Origin: Spirodela intermedia
Taxonomy: Eukaryota; Streptophyta; Magnoliopsida; Alismatales; Araceae
NCBI GenBank assembly: GCA_902729315.2
Contig: LR746265.1
Location: 4,072,892-4,136,891, forward strand
DNA: 64,000 nucleotides
Direction of reading: 5' to 3'
Made by a program: the position numbers and the translations under genes. Below are positions 11,960 through 23,155 of this stretch, piece by piece; positions within the stretch are counted from its first letter, which is position 1, and the number at the start of each line of letters is the position of its first letter. The notes under the pieces are model-generated. The model was not told the DNA's origin, did not search any database, and worked only from the letters and a program-made list of their open reading frames with translations.

Positions 11960-14065
11960 ATGGAGACCCAACAGCCGATGCCACCTCCTCCTCCTCCGCC
12001 GCCCCCGCGACTCGTGAGGACGGCCCCGTCGCGGTTCAGAAGAGTTTGCGTGTTCTGCGGCAGCAGCTCAGGGAAGAAACCCAGCTACCAGCTTGCGGCC
12101 ATCCAGCTGGGCGAAGAACTGGTACACCTCTGATGTTCCCTGCTTCAACTGTTATATCCTTCTTCTTCTTCTCGTGTTTCAGTTCATGGGTACAGACGTA
12201 AGGGGACCCCGCCCCGCTACAGCTTCCTCTCTTTTCCTCGAGTTCTCAGCCAGGCTTGTTTCATTCAAATCGACCCTGTTTTCATTTGTGGGCTGAGATC
12301 GAAGAGCTCAGGTGCGTCCTTGCAGAAAAGGAAAGCGGATCGCTGATTCTTGAAAGGGGGATCAACTTTCTTCGATTCAGGAATCAATTAGCTTAACCAG
12401 GCCTCAATGTGTATCCAAAACCTTTTAGGACAGCACGCAACTTTATCCTACTGATTACCCATATCTGGAAGCAGAAGTTGCGCTTTCTCCCTTCGTTGCC
12501 CGTTCCCTTGATTGGCACTCTCTTCCTGCGGCTTTTGCGCTGAGGCAAGTTCCGGATCGTCCCGCAGGTGGAGAGGAGCATAGACTTGGTCTACGGAGGA
12601 GGCAGCGTCGGGCTCATGGGTCTCGTCTCCCAAGCCGTCTACGATGGCGGCCGTCATGTCTTGGGGTCTCTCTCTCTCTCTCTCTCTCTCTCGTCGTCTC
12701 TTTCTCGCGCTCGTTCTCCACAGTTTGATGACCCTGAAGGCTGATTTTGCTTGCGTTTGTGTCGTTGCAGGGTCATTCCCAAGACTTTAATGTTCAGAGA
12801 GGTCTGTTTTCGCGACATTTCCACAAGTTCTTTTTTTAACAGGAGACAAGATGAAAAGGAAAAATCTAGCCCTGTCTTGGCCCACCCCCGCCGCCAAACA
12901 TCCTCCTCCCTCCTCGCCCTCCCGTCCGCTCACAAGAATTTGAGCTTATCCCATCCTCCTCCTCCTCCTCCTCCTCCCCGGAATGGCGCCGTTCCGGTGC
13001 TTCCTCCTCTCTGTACTCCTGTGGACCGACTCGGTTCTCACAAACGGCCAGCTGACTTGTGAACCCATCCATATTCCCTGCCTCGTCTGAGCTCCACAGA
13101 CTGCTTCACCCGCACTGTGCCTGCGTGCCCCCCTTTCTCCCCCACCGATTCCACTTCACTTCCCTTCTGTATATTTTTATCTCCTCCATCGGTTTAATGG
13201 TTTCCCTGAACAGATCACGGGGGAGACCATCGGAGAAGTGAGGGCGGTCTCCGGCATGCACCAGCGAAAGGCCGAGATGGCCCGCCAAGCCGACGCCTTC
13301 ATCGCATTGCCTGGTGAGATTCATCCGGCCGAGCCCACCATTGAGACCTCCCCCCCTCTTAGGTTAAAGGAGGGATCTTTTATGCGGTAGATACCCCTCC
13401 TCCTCTCCTTGGCCTCTGCGAGTGAAGGCCACCTTCTGGTAGTAGGACCACTGATGCTGATTGGACAGTTGCGAACCCTTCGTACCACGTGATTTCTACC
13501 CTCCTGCTCCTCGGAAAATCATCGAGAGATTCTTCTTTCTGATCATCCTGGTTCTAACAGCGGCTTGGTGGGGGGTGGAGCAGGTGGCTACGGGACGCTG
13601 GAGGAGCTCCTGGAGGTGATCACCTGGGCTCAGCTGGGCATCCACGACAAGCCGGTGAGTGATCCATGCGGCGGCTATCTTCTTCCTCTAAAAGAGCTCG
13701 CTTGTGTTCATCATGCTTGGCGCTTGCAGGTGGGCCTGCTAAACGTGGACGGGTACTACAACTCGTTGCTGAGCTTCATTGACAAAGCGGTGGACGAGGG
13801 CTTCATCACAACCACCGCGCGCCACATCATCGTATCGGCGACCTCCGCCCACGAGCTCATGTCCAAGCTCGAGGTGACTGGTTATCTTGGTTTCGCCATG
13901 AGAAAGGCAGCACCTTTATCATGGGTTTGAGCCCCGACCGTCTGATCCCCTCTACCGAACGACCTTTTGCAGGAATACGAGCCCATGCACGACGGGATGA
14001 CTCCTAAGCTGAGCTGGGAGATGGAGCAGTTGGGCCAGTCCGCCAAGTCCGACATCTCCCGTTGA
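11960..14065 (+). CDS. LOG: LONELY GUY family cytokinin riboside 5'-monophosphate phosphoribohydrolase
   Basis: Converts cytokinin riboside 5'-monophosphates directly to active free-base cytokinins, probably in the cytosol and nucleus. Exons: 11960-12121, 12568-12665, 12771-12801, 13214-13313, 13584-13654, 13730-13873 and 13973-14065; 232 residues, normal for the family. A proline-rich N-terminus (residues 8-16) precedes the Rossmann-like core starting [20 protein letters not shown], the [10 protein letters not shown] segment (112-121) and the signature PGGYGTLEE (130-138) follow in order. The start at 11960 is the first ATG in frame with the core. Oddities: MFRE where most members have MPRE (residues 94-97), a possible NAGNAG acceptor before the PGGYGT exon (13580/13583), and a donor after exon 2 that runs straight into a CT repeat. 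Which LOG paralogue it is cannot be told. Confidence 0.95.
12667..12692 (+). repeat. CT microsatellite fused to the LOG intron 2 splice donor
   Basis: The exon ends at 12665 and the intron begins with GT followed at once by a CT dinucleotide run to 12692. Donor positions +3 onward are therefore microsatellite sequence. Confidence 0.8.
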
Positions 14066-15001
14066 TCCTTCCCGTTCGGACACTCGGACGGCGTCAACAG
14101 TTGTAATTTCTCCACTTGTTTCCTTCCTCTCTCACCCTCGTCTACCACCCTTCCCTGCTTTTTAGACGTCAAAAGGAACGGAGGAGGCGTGCGACTTTTC
14201 TTCTCTATTCTCCTTGCTTCCGGTGTGGATCCCGCCGGTGAGGGGAACGTTCCTCTCTCTCTCTCTCTCGCTCTCGCTCTCGCTCTGTAGTTATTGACTT
14301 CTTTGACCAGGCTGTTGTCACGGGGTGGTTCGGAGAAGGATGAAAAGTGTACTGTAACTAATTACAAATGCTTCAACTTACTGTAACTGTAGATGGCGGC
14401 TGCGTGTAGGAACTGGCGCCAGGCTCTGTCGTTCTCCCCGACCTTCGTCTGTGTTTATCCACGGATCAACGTCTCCGTTTATTTATTGACCGCTTAGCGT
14501 GTACCCCGCACGTGACTCTATAGTCCATGTAGATATGCGTCGACATTATTGCCCCCCTTCAATTCCTCACTGTTGTGGAACGTTGGCCCTCTTCGAGCTT
14601 TATATCGAGCCAGAGGCACAGTGGAACTCTTGAATGTGTCAGGTAGGTTGCAGGTGCTGGAACTCGGACTCCTCGCTTACCCTAATAGTGAGAGAGAGAT
14701 AGAGAGGTTTAGTAAGTCTCTTGGGGCCGTACGAATGGAATCTGTATGGGTGCAAGTGGAAGCTTGGAGGGAGTGAGGTGATAGAGACAGACGGGGACAG
14801 GAGCGAGGGGATGAAAGCACCCGACCGAAGACAGCTTCCCCCGGAGGCGGAGAGGATGAAGGCCGGGAATTCTGTGCACACGTGAAGGACGCGCCTCCAC
14901 ACGTTACCACGTTGAGAACTGGGGGATCCGGAAGCTCCCCGCCCCTTACAGTCTCACAATTGTCCTCGTCCATGGCGTTTGCGAGGAAAACCGGGAACCT
15001 C

Positions 15002-15005
<4 letters not shown>

Positions 15006-15059
<54 letters not shown>
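15006..15059. repeat. GA microsatellite (about 27 units)
   Basis: An uninterrupted GA dinucleotide run of about 54 bases, the longest perfect microsatellite in the window. Confidence 0.95.
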
Positions 15060-15060
<1 letters not shown>

Positions 15061-15369
15061 AGCGCTGAGAATGCTGCGCCCTGGGCTGACCGGAGTCACC
15101 GGGAGCTACACCTACGCTGTAGGCAAATCTACGAGGAATATAGTAATCAAGAGATGAGATGAGATCAACCCTTAACCAGGTATCGTCGGTACGCCTCACA
15201 TATTCCGGCAAGTGGATAAGCTGATCCCCACGGCACGGGTCCACATCCCCGCCCCCTCCGGCGGCAAGTAAACGGCCGACGTGGGAGAAGTAAAACAAGC
15301 TTTCCCTTATCTCCTGGACAGCAACAGCAGGGGTCGTCCCCTTGCCGCCGTGCGGGCGGAGGGCGGTCA

Positions 15370-15553
15370 CTCCTTTCCTCCTCTTCCTCTTCTCCTTCTT
15401 CTTCTTCTTCCACTTCCTCTTCCTCTTCCTCTTCCTCTTCCTCTTCCTCTTCTTCTTCTTCTTCTTCTTCTTCCACTTCCTCTTCCTCTTCTTCTTCTTC
15501 TTCTCCTTCTTCCTCTCCTTCTTCTTCTCCTTCTTCCTCTCCTTCTTCTTCTC

Positions 15554-15596
<43 letters not shown>

Positions 15597-15660
15597 ATCT
15601 TCTTCTTCTTCTTCTTCTTCTTCTTCTTCTTCTTCTACTTCTTCTTCTTCTTCTTCTTCC
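15370..15660. repeat. 290-bp polypyrimidine tract, mainly CTT/CCT triplets
   Basis: The + strand is almost entirely C and T for about 290 bases, broken by only a few A residues (near 15411, 15472, 15597 and 15635). It is a CTT microsatellite interspersed with CCT triplets. From about 15500 to 15570 a higher-order unit of roughly 24 bases repeats. The opposite strand would read as poly-Lys/Glu/Arg. Confidence 0.95.
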
Positions 15661-15880
15661 CGTCGCCGTGGCTCTCACATCGCAAGTTCCCTTGTGAGCA
15701 GGCAGGGATGTGGGGCTGTGGTCGTCTCCAACCACCTCCGCTCGTCCTGTGAAGAAAGTGACGTTTCGGTACGTGCAAACGGTATCCTTGCCCCACACGG
15801 GACGGAGCCGTCGGACCTCCATTGATATAGTCCAAGGACAAGTGGGCTGCGTTTGGAAACCCATAAAGAGGACATTCCTC

Positions 15881-15891
15881 ACTCTCTCTCG

Positions 15892-15932
<41 letters not shown>
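15881..15932. repeat. CT microsatellite
   Basis: A CT dinucleotide run of about 50 bases with a G interruption near its left end, 220 bases beyond the long polypyrimidine tract. Confidence 0.9.
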
Positions 15933-15934
<2 letters not shown>

Positions 15935-17800
15935 CCTTAAAAAAACCCCTAGTTTTTCCTCCCTCTGTCCGACATCATTTTCAGCTCTCTCAAAGCTGGG
16001 CACGGTGATGATGGCGGTGGGGCTGGGCCCAAGTTGACGCTCGTCGGATATCCCTGTAGCGTAATCCCCTCCCGTTTCCAGTGTCCGCTAGTTATCTTAC
16101 AGGTCTGCGACGTGAGACGTAACTCTGACACGGCCGCCGGCCGGAGCGAGAGCTCCAGCGAGCACAGTGAACAGAACAGACCAGGAGGGCCGGCAGCGCC
16201 ATGGCAGAGCACCGGAGCGGTCCCGATCAACGCCACATGCGCCGCCCGTCGTGTCCACACACTTGAGCCCGATCAGGTGCCCAGTCGGCCTCGCAGTGGA
16301 ATCGACGGCCGCAGCAGCTCCACCACCGACGCGGACCAGCTAAAAGCTGGGATCTGTTACAGTATTCGTCACGTTCGAGATCTTCCTTCCCTTTCGCCGG
16401 GCGAAGCCGGGGAGGAAGGACCAAGACGTTTGAACCACCCCGTATCAGCGAACCGTCCTCGGTCGGCACCATCATATCTTAATAGTCATGCCCACTGTGA
16501 CGTCTCCCTCCTCACCGCACACATATTCTCAGAGGGAATTGAAAACCCCACGCCCGCTACGCAGGCTGTCTTTAAACTCTCCGGAGTCAACCTTGCCCTT
16601 TGGGGACGGATAAAATTATATATCTAGAGAGAGAGAGAGAGAGAGAGATAGGGTATTTTAAATTCTAGACTTCTTGGATGAGGCAGCTGGAGGGCCGTCA
16701 CAGGTCGCCCAGCCAGAATTGATTTCCTCTTTGAAAGGCGATTCGTGGCCTCTCATGACGGGTCGATTAAAAATTAAATGCGGGCTACGAATACAGAGCC
16801 TATCCATAAACACCGGCTCAAGGTCTTAAGCCCCTCGGTTTCACTGGCTTGGAGCCCAATGCACTCGAAGGCACCCGGGCACACGTGGGCGCCCGATCGG
16901 TCAACGCCACGGCGAGATATGAGCACAAGCTGCGCCGAGAAGACAAAGCTACGCGCCCACCGAGAGTCCGAGCTCATCCGCGTCCTTTTCCCCTGTGCGA
17001 ACCAGCCCAGAAGACAAAGGCAACGATACAATGCCTAGAATCCTAACCCTCATTTTAGATAGGCTTTTTATGTGTGGGGAGCACACGCAGACTCGAGGGG
17101 AATGTGAGGAGACTGAGGGGGGACAAGGAAAGGGACGTTTCGAGGAGTCAACTCAATGATTTCTCTCTGTCACACTCGTGAACTCCCCCACCCCCCTTCA
17201 CCCTTTTCTTGAAGGGAGCCCAGAGGATCTCTCTCTCCCCCTAGAGACTGACCTCACAGAGCGCCACCACCATTGGGTGGGCAGCACGAAGCTGTGCCCG
17301 ATCCGGCACAGGATTCTCCCTTGGGCCACTGTACCCCACTGACCCATCAGAGACGACAGCTACTTTAGTGAGATGACCTTTATACTCCTCGGAGTCAACG
17401 CGGCGACACCCGCCGGGCTCTAGCTGACGGACGGGCGATCCCTCCCCCCTGGAAAATTAGCACTTGCACGTCGCCTGCAGTGTCGTCGATTCTCTGAAGG
17501 TTACACAAGAATTGATGAGAGAGAAAGAGATAGAGAGAGATACAGAGAGTACAAGGAGAGTGGGCTTTCCGATGGTGTCAGATGTGATCCAGGCATCTAT
17601 GGCGTAAGAATAAAAATATTGTTTGAGCATGGATGAAAACCCAGTGATCCAATCAAATGGCTTGTTACAGGATTCTCAGAGCACGGATTTTCTCCCACCG
17701 CGAAGAAGGCGCCACTGATCAGAAGAGGGAGCTCGGCATTCCTGAAGAAGAAGACTTACTGACCAGTCCGAAGGTGAGGACCCAGCGGATGGAAGGAGCT

Positions 17801-20800
17801 CTAGAGTTCTGGCTTCCTCAGTGCCATAAACTTGCACTGCTCGTTCATAGCAAGGAGCTGCGCCTCTTTCTTATCCAGAAGAGCATTCAACCTCACATTC
17901 TCCGCCATGAGCCCCTGAACCTCGGCTTCCTTCTGCACTTTCTCACTCTGGAGGCGTGTAGCCCGGTCAATCAGCCTGTTCAGAAGGAAGGGAACGCGCT
18001 TAAAAAGGAGTACTGCAAAGGAACGGAGAAACCCTAGAAGATGAAGCCCGGAAAAAATAACCAAAAAGTTAGGCAGCTCTTCGTGCACGGCCTCTCTGAG
18101 GTATTTTATCAACAGAGGGAGGAGCTCCGCAAGCAAAAATCGTCATTCCAGCATTCATCCACGAGGGAATCTTCTGTGTACATTCGAAACTCCACGGTGA
18201 AGACCAAGATGGAGTACAGGAGCCCCGAAACAGCTAAAATGAAGAAGATACGGGGAACCCTAGTTTGTGTTACCTTGTGGCGCTGATGGAAAGCCTTGAA
18301 ATAGCATAAATTTTCATGGATTATCATCAAATGAGGATATATTTATTGCCTGAGAAGACAGAACGCTTCTCTTCCAAAGCGACGAGAATCGTTAGGTAGG
18401 GCCGCAGCTATGACTAATCAGTAACTTCATTGGGGCTGTTTCTATGTGGGGAGGCCTTGGGAACTACATTTGGATGTCGACTTATTTGAATCCACTTCTA
18501 TGCTCTGGTACTTGGAGCTCTTCCTTACTCCCAGAAAAGGCTTATTATCCACTTTAAAAAAAATAAAAAACTATGAAGCATACAAATTTTCAGGACCATC
18601 AGATACCACCGCGATTTGAAAAAAACTCATTCCTGACATCAAATGAATAGAATAAATTAATAAATTTCCCCAAAAATAAGAAAACAATTTCATATCTGCT
18701 TTCTCTCTTTCGGGCAAATTCTAGTACCTGAGAAACTGACTGGACAGCAACGCCAGAAGCGAGAGACACAGAATACCACATGTCACACGTAAAGCTTTTA
18801 TCAGCCTACCTAAGATGTACCTAAAATTGATTCCAACTAGGTCAACATGCTTAGATACCGGCTTTGTTGATCTTGATCTGCAAAGGGGCCAGATTCCTTT
18901 TGAGGATGGTATTCTGAAGGGCGTCGTTGTTGCCACCTTCTGGCACTGGTACATCCACGCTCCACTGTCTTACTCCTGGTTCTTCCTATTGGTGATAATC
19001 ACAGTTCTAGATACCTAATTTTTTTGCTATTTTTGACAAAGTCTTGGCCATCATTCTTTCAAAAAACTTGCTGACGATCCATCAAGGGGTTTGAGACATT
19101 ATTCATATGATTTTGAACCTCATCAGACAAAGATTAATAGAATTCATTCGAAAAGTTACCAAATTTTTAGGTTGACGACAAGCTAGTGAAGATGGTCCAT
19201 AAGATTACCAAATCATGAGTTAATAAGAGTCATTCTCGAAAACAATCCAGTGTAGAAGCAACCCCCCCTTATCCAATAGATGTCGTAAAGACTAGATGCC
19301 CCTTAGCAATTTTTTATGCACCATTACTCCATAATGGCCATCTGTTGCACAACGACTACCTCTTGTGTCTTTAAACAATCTAGCAAAGGAGCTTTTTGGT
19401 CCTTGGCGTTTCATGAAGGTTTAATGGCACGTATTGCACCGGTATACACCATACAGCGGATAATCAGGTCGTTAATCCCTGAGGGATACAATGAAAAAGC
19501 TTTGACGATAGAAGGCTATGGAGTTACGGTAACCTTCCTTCCATACAGAAGCAAGACATCATGAACACTCTTCCCCCCCACAAAGAGCATCATGGTTCTG
19601 CAGGTAAAGAAAAGGCCTATATCCCATCTCGCCATATATTTAGGTCAAGAACTTTATAGGTATAGACACTTTTCTGACAAAAATATTGATCTCTGTCGTA
19701 CTCAATTAGCTACTGACTGGTGGGAGGTACGTCAACCAGAACTATAGTGGGATACTGGGCAGAAGAGAAATACCAGAAAACTTCTACGGAAATGTAGAAG
19801 ATTTAGAAAACAGGGTTATAATGTCAGCTATTGACTGGTCGAAATAATCGTGTTCAGGAAAATTGAAGATTCTACTTTGTTTTCTAGTATTAATGCTAGA
19901 ATGAACACATTCTTCTGAAATATATGTTTCAGTACTTCAATGACCTAAATAGAAAAGAAGTCCCATCTGGATAGCTTTCTATGCATTGTTCTTATGCATT
20001 CTGTTTTCCCTCTTTCCTTCCTATTGATGATCACTCTATTTTTCTATTTGACATTTTCAAAATATCAGAGGTCAATTTCTAACCTCGAAAAAACTGTAAT
20101 ACAGAAAACATGCTACAAGAGGCCACCGAAACATCATATTTACTTCGACAATGGGAAACACATATTAAACTGAATAAGTACGAAATAAATGATGGTGAAA
20201 AAACTTGCAAATACTTGATGGCAGTGCAAAAATTGACGGATATAACCTTAAAATAAAATCAGTTGAGTAAACTTTTCCGAAAAAACATTAAGGGCGTATG
20301 ATGCACCAGGTTCAATAAACGCCACATGCATGCATTAGTCATATTGAAAGGCGGAATAAGTGATGCAGTCCAGGCTTAGATCAAATGAATTTAAATCACT
20401 CAAACAAATATTTACATACATTCCTAAAAGATTCTCAGTTGACTGGGCCTGCTCTGATGGAAGACGAGCTTCTCTAACGCCAATGAGACTACAAACATAG
20501 GATTTCAATGATTCAAAATCTTGCTTCACACGAAAGAGTTCCTGTTCATTTTCTGCAGCTCTCAGTCTTTGCCTGGAGGTTTCTTCAACCATATCTTCAA
20601 CCTTTCGCCGCATTTCATTTAATACATTGTTGGTGCCAAGAGCAAATTTTTCCATCTCCTGTACCTTAGCAGACATTATTTCAATTTGGAGGGACTTTCT
20701 TCTAATTTCTTCCTTTCCTGCATCTACTTTTTCCTTCTCAGTAGCAACTTTTTTTTCTGCCATAAGAACCCTCTTAGCAAGAGACTCCATAACATCCGTC

Positions 20801-21304
20801 ACTAATTGGACTGATTTAAATACTTGATTGATGTATGCACAATCATTTGTATCCACAAATCCAGGTCTATTACCACTCATTAGCAATTCCTCAGTTGAAT
20901 TTTCTACAGATGATACATCAGCATTCTTAGACAAATCAGACGATGATGTCCCAGGTCTATCAACAAACACGACTCCATCGTCATGCTTTATTCCATATGA
21001 AGACTGGGCTAGTTGAGAAACTGCCATTAGACATGCCTTGGATTTCAAGTAAGTCAGCAATGTAGCTGTAGTTCTGACCCTCCTCCAAAGAAATTCCAGC
21101 TCATTTTTAGCCATATCTTGAGAACGATGGATGGTGGCCTTCACCTCCTGCAGCTTTTCGTGCAATGTTTCGACTTGACTGTCATGGCGTTCCAACTCCT
21201 GTTTCCATGTGATAGATGCCTGATTCAGTTGGGACTGCAAAGCTGACACTTCTGCATCCTTTTCAATCTCATCATCCATAACCTTGATCTGATAGGCAAC
21301 AAAT
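17801..21304 (-). CDS. Coiled-coil protein of the At1g24560/At3g49055 type, C-terminal part
   Basis: Two exons join in phase: 21304-20420 and 17975-17801. The first starts after a CTGCAG acceptor; its donor at 20419 splits an ATG codon restored at 17975. The product is a long hydrophilic coiled coil with the family's closing signature (KVQKEAEVQ, AENVRLNALLDKKEAQLLAMNEQCK) and a TAG stop at 17801. From memory this matches plant proteins such as At1g24560 and At3g49055; no biochemical role is known to me. Those proteins have a long N-terminal coiled coil before this region. No such exon was found between 21305 and LQY1 at 23156, so this is either N-terminally truncated or starts at the internal Met near 21265 (MDDEIEKD), giving about 344 residues. 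Splice sites and frame are otherwise intact. Confidence 0.72.
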
Positions 21305-23155
21305 CTGCAGTTTAAAAACAATGCCTGTTGACATCAAATTTTCTTTCCCCATTTAATGTTGGAACAATTGAATGTGGAAATAAGAATAAAAGATAACCGA
21401 CAAATATTTTTTCCACCAATGGCTCTTTATCGAATGATCAAAGCATATGCGTTCTGTATTTAGGATGCGGGTAATGTCATACGAGTTCTAGGTGAAAGAG
21501 AAAATTTTATGACTCGTTGGCATATGAATCAAATGTAGTTTCTGAAATCTGTTGAAAGGAATCACAATAATAAATGAGGCTACCCAAACGGGACCAGCAG
21601 ACATAGTCATGTATGACTATGGATATTTGCGCACTCAGAGACAAAAAATGGACGAAATGAGTTCTGTGAATGAAAGGAGAAATAATAGAAAATTAAGGAA
21701 TTATCCCTCACCAGAAGGACGGCATAGATAAAGAAACTTCTAATTCACGAAAGCAGAAAACATACATCCGCGTAGAATGGTGTCTAAACTGGAAGGAAAA
21801 TTCCAAGAAGCACGTTCTCTATGCATAACAGTGGCAAATTATCAGAAAATTTTACCGAAGACAGTGCTGTCATGTCTAACAAAAGGCCTTCGCGCAACGA
21901 AATAGGAAGAGTTCATGGAGAGGTGAAGACATACTAATTTGGAATACTTAATTCAGGAATTTAGTAATAAGAAATTCTCGCTAAAAGTTTTTGATGTCAC
22001 GAAAGAAAGAGACAACCAAGCAGTGAAAAAAAAATCAAGCCCTAAAAAAATCAGACACTAACTTCCATAAAATATTCACAGAGGACCAGTAACAGCATCC
22101 TAATTGAATAAGGTCATCCTAAGCACGACACCGAACACCAAGCTCTTTCCTACAATAAGCGATAAAAAAAATTGTTATCGTGCAGAGAGAAAAAAAATCA
22201 GAAAGAGAATTTCTCATCCAAGATTTTTTAATCTTTCCGGATATCAGACGGCAATAAAACAAAATTCAACAAAAGACGCAAGCCGTCAATCCGGGAATTA
22301 TGCAACAAAAACACTTAATCTCAACATTTCTCTTCACTCATCGGCAAAAGGCTATCATTTATATGAAGAAGGGAGATCTCGAAGGCTCGCATGAGATCCA
22401 CTATATTATAAACATCGCACAAATTATCATAGACGAATGGAGGGGGAAAAAAGGAAAAGAACTGACAGAGGATCGGCCAGGAAGCGGGGAAATGGAGCGA
22501 CCAAAGGAACCTGCACCTTCAACGCGGCTGGAATCGCACGTCGATGGAGATAGAAGCGTATCCCGAACCCCACTCGTCCCTTCTCCTTTTTCGCGTGCGC
22601 GTTGTTGTTCGTGGAATGTTGAGTCCCTCCAGACGAACCAAAACCAAGGTGACTCATTGTTTATGCAAGCTGAGAATAAGAGTCCAGAGGCGTCCACCGT
22701 CCGATTCAGGCACTGAAGATCGCTCGGTCGGTTCGGATGCCAACGGTTACCATAAGGCGCGATGTTAAAGGTTCGGATCTTCCATCCGGATCCAACGGAG
22801 AGAATTCGGATAAAACTGAATTTTACCGGAGTGCAGACTGATTTCCTCAAGTGAGTCCCGACCGGCGTCAAAGACAGAGATACGCTCTCCCTCTCCCTCT
22901 TCTCTCCCTCTTCTCTCTCTCTCTCTCCTCAACGCCGCTCTTTCTCTCTCATGGTGGTCCTCTCGTCGTCACTTCGACGCTGCTCTCTCTCTCTGTCTCC
23001 ATCTCTTTGTGGCCCTCCCTGTCTCGCGTATCCGGAACATGTGGTGAGAGAGCCTGCAGTTGGCATCGGCCATGGAAGAACGATAGAGTGGGGGAGTTGA
23101 AGAGCAGCAGCAACGGTGCCACCTGGAGATTCACAGGAAGCGAAAGGGGGAGGTC
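21305..23155. other. Interval between the coiled-coil gene and LQY1
   Basis: The left part is AT-rich with no coding signal. The right part, from about 22850, is CT-rich and probably holds the LQY1 promoter and leader. No N-terminal exon for the minus-strand coiled-coil gene was recognised here. Confidence 0.5.

Larger units (their letters stand above)
14066..17800. other. Intergenic, repeat-rich region
   Basis: No gene was recognised. It contains CT and GA microsatellites (about 14251-14287, 15006-15059, 15881-15932, 16626-16649) and the polypyrimidine block at 15370-15660. Long open frames here come from the low-complexity sequence and give poly-Leu, poly-Phe, Arg-Glu or Lys runs. The LOG 3' UTR should occupy the first few hundred bases. 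Confidence 0.6.

Noticed and set aside
14954-15697. Long open frames through the polypurine/polypyrimidine block on both strands
   Set aside because: They are pure low-complexity translations (Lys/Arg/Glu, Leu or Phe runs) created by microsatellites, with no flanking coding signal.
18721-19018. Protein-like frames on both strands inside the coiled-coil gene intron (minus strand reads VDVPVPEGGNNDALQNTILK)
   Set aside because: It does not splice in phase with either flanking exon and matches no family I know. It may be a relic, but the evidence is too thin to annotate.
22401-22871. 156-codon minus-strand frame as the missing 5' exon of the coiled-coil gene
   Set aside because: Its composition (Cys, Ser, Phe, Pro) is unlike a coiled coil and there is no heptad pattern or splice link to 21304.
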